From the NCBI RefSeq assembly GCF_015594625.1, contig NZ_JADNRQ010000002.1, positions 186,001-250,000 on the forward strand: 64,000 nucleotides of DNA, given 5' to 3'. Each line of letters begins with the position of its first letter. Position 1 is the first letter of the stretch. The position numbers and the translations under genes were made by a program. The DNA comes from Desulfallas sp. Bu1-1. GTDB lineage: Bacteria > Bacillota > Desulfotomaculia > Desulfotomaculales > Desulfallaceae. Positions 63,234 through 64,000 of the stretch are shown here, piece after piece. A model generated the notes under the pieces. It saw only the letters and a program-made list of their open reading frames with translations, was not told the origin of the DNA and did not search any database.

Positions 63234-63752
63234 TCAATAAAGGGCCAGCACTATGATCAAACCGCCCAGCAACCCAATGTAGTTCCACATTTTTACGTTT
63301 TTTGACGCCGATTCTTCCGCCGCCGCCAGGGCCATTTTCAGTTGTTCCGCGGCCAGGCGCAGGTGTTTCCCCTGGTCGTCCCGGTCCGAAATGCCGATAT
63401 TATTGCCTAAACCACGCAGGATACCCAGGTCGTTGCGGACAAGCGCGCTTTTGGGGAAATACCATTCCAACGCCCGGTTCCAGACCTCCCTGGCGGAGCA
63501 GCCCGCCTGCTGTCCCAGTTCCCGGGCTACGCGCCGGAAAAACAAAGCCACCGGGAATTCCACCTGTTGCGCCACCCTGTCCAACGCGTCGGGAAGCGGC
63601 GTCGCAACATACGTAATTTCCGTTTCCAGCATCTGCAACGCGGAAATAAACAACCTCAACTCCACCGGCCTCCGGGCATAAACCCTGGCTACGGCCCAGC
63701 CCGCCAGACCGGTAGCCGAAACAACCAGCAATCCCCCAATTAATTTGAGCAC
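63234..63752 (-). CDS. spoIIIAB: Stage III sporulation protein AB
   Basis: 172 residues. N-terminal membrane anchor (about 2-24), a mid helical domain with LRLFISALQMLETEITYVATPLPDAL, and a C-terminal hydrophobic end. Related to GspF-type proteins and partner of the SpoIIIAA ATPase. Starts at GTG 63752, overlapping the end of spoIIIAA. Confidence 0.93.
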   Translation of the reverse strand: MLKLIGGLLVVSATGLAGWAVARVYARRPVELRLFISALQMLETEITYVATPLPDALDRVAQQVEFPVALFFRRVARELGQQAGCSAREVWNRALEWYFPKSALVRNDLGILRGLGNNIGISDRDDQGKHLRLAAEQLKMALAAAEESASKNVKMWNYIGLLGGLIIVLALY

Positions 63753-64000
63753 ATCTTCACCCCCGCCCGGGGCAAGTCGTTCCCGCTTAAAATTTTTTCC
63801 ACCGTGCCCACGCCCCTGGAACGCCCGAGCAGCACGAAACGCTGAATAATATTAAGTTGCAGCAGGTATTTCAAGGCGGGACGATTGACCAATTCCTGCA
63901 GCGATGAGCCGTGAATGGTCACAATAACCCGCACGCCGGCGTTAAACACCTCTTCCAGGGCCTGCACATCCTCCATTTTGCCGATTTCGTCCGTGACAAT
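63740..64000 (-). CDS. spoIIIAA: Stage III sporulation protein AA (C-terminal part)
   Basis: Frame is open through base 64000; only the last ~86 codons lie in the window. IVTDEIGKMED is a Walker B-type segment, followed by VIVTIHGSSLQELVNRPALKYLL as in the secretion-ATPase SpoIIIAA. It powers the SpoIIIA channel. First gene of the spoIIIA operon, with its start outside the window. Confidence 0.9.
   Translation of the reverse strand: MVTDEIGKMEDVQALEEVFNAGVRVIVTIHGSSLQELVNRPALKYLLQLNIIQRFVLLGRSRGVGTVEKILSGNDLPRAGVKMCSN

Noticed and set aside
1-64000. CRISPR array, prophage or restriction system
   Set aside because: No regularly spaced direct repeats, cas genes, phage structural genes or restriction-modification genes were seen on either strand.

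Overview
The window looks like chromosomal core DNA from an anaerobic, endospore-forming Clostridia-type Firmicute, most like the Desulfotomaculum/Pelotomaculum group of Peptococcaceae (inference from gene content and order; no marker RNA is present). It carries large parts of the sporulation programme: the spoIIA operon with dacF, spoVAEA/spoVAF, spoIIM, spo0A, spoIVB and the spoIIIA operon. It also carries anaerobic metabolism: a ferredoxin-linked 2-oxoacid oxidoreductase, NfnAB, CoA-dehydratase activases, an AbfD-like flavoprotein, and a biotin-dependent carboxylase locus. Nearly all genes are on the minus strand. Only the partial diguanylate cyclase at the left edge and the AbfD-like gene at 20.6 kb are on the plus strand. 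TTG start codons with good Shine-Dalgarno sequences are frequent.

Layout. 0-8 kb: a HAMP-GGDEF diguanylate cyclase (partial), then a scarred region with an spmA 5' remnant joined to a duplicated trpS 3' tail, a ClC channel lacking the usual gating glutamate, a truncated DUF2953 gene, trpS, a site-2 protease, and a DHH-CBS-polyA polymerase fusion. 8-14.7 kb: lysA under a lysine riboswitch, TrpB2-type tryptophan synthase beta, and three CoA-dehydratase activase-type genes. 14.8-20.4 kb: spoVAF, spoVAEA, dodecin, sigF, spoIIAB, spoIIAA and dacF. 20.6-29.5 kb: AbfD-like dehydratase (plus strand), deoxyribonucleoside catabolism (pdp, deoB), xerD, spoIIM, two conserved genes of unknown function and an M20 peptidase. 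29.7-37 kb: a four-subunit 2-oxoacid:ferredoxin oxidoreductase, a P-loop ATPase, and an envelope/division cluster (GT4, GT2, SteB-like, SteA-like). 37-46.6 kb: spo0A, spoIVB, recN, argR, an MnmM-like methyltransferase, nadK, tlyA, dxs and a membrane protein. 46.7-47.5 kb: a gene-free stretch with decayed coding sequence inside short inverted repeats. 47.5-55.8 kb: ispA, xseB, fchA, folD, xseA, nfnB, nfnA, nusB, DUF2273, amaP and asp23. 55.9-59.2 kb: accC and a carboxyltransferase-AccB fusion. 59.5-64 kb: spoIIIAH to spoIIIAA (the last partial).

Cooperation. Spo0A, SpoIIAA/AB/SigF, SpoIVB, SpoIIM, SpoIIIAA-AH and SpoVA proteins cover phosphorelay output, forespore sigma-F control, engulfment, the feeding-tube channel and sigma-K signalling. 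The NfnAB and Vor/Kor complexes link NAD(P)H and ferredoxin pools. Dxs and IspA supply isoprenoids, and FolD/FchA serve C1-folate metabolism.

The most unusual points are: (1) the chimeric scar at 1.0-3.8 kb; (2) an in-frame carboxyltransferase-AccB fusion that keeps a complete internal ribosome-binding site and start for free AccB, behind a leader terminator and GTATAC palindromes; (3) an apparent CTG start for spoIVB; (4) a dispersed intergenic repeat family, one copy of which encodes the tail of a CoA-activase-type protein; (5) an AbfD homologue with altered iron-sulfur ligand spacing. I found no CRISPR array, prophage, rRNA or tRNA. The window is mostly housekeeping and sporulation DNA, and I do not see a clear-cut new multi-gene system.
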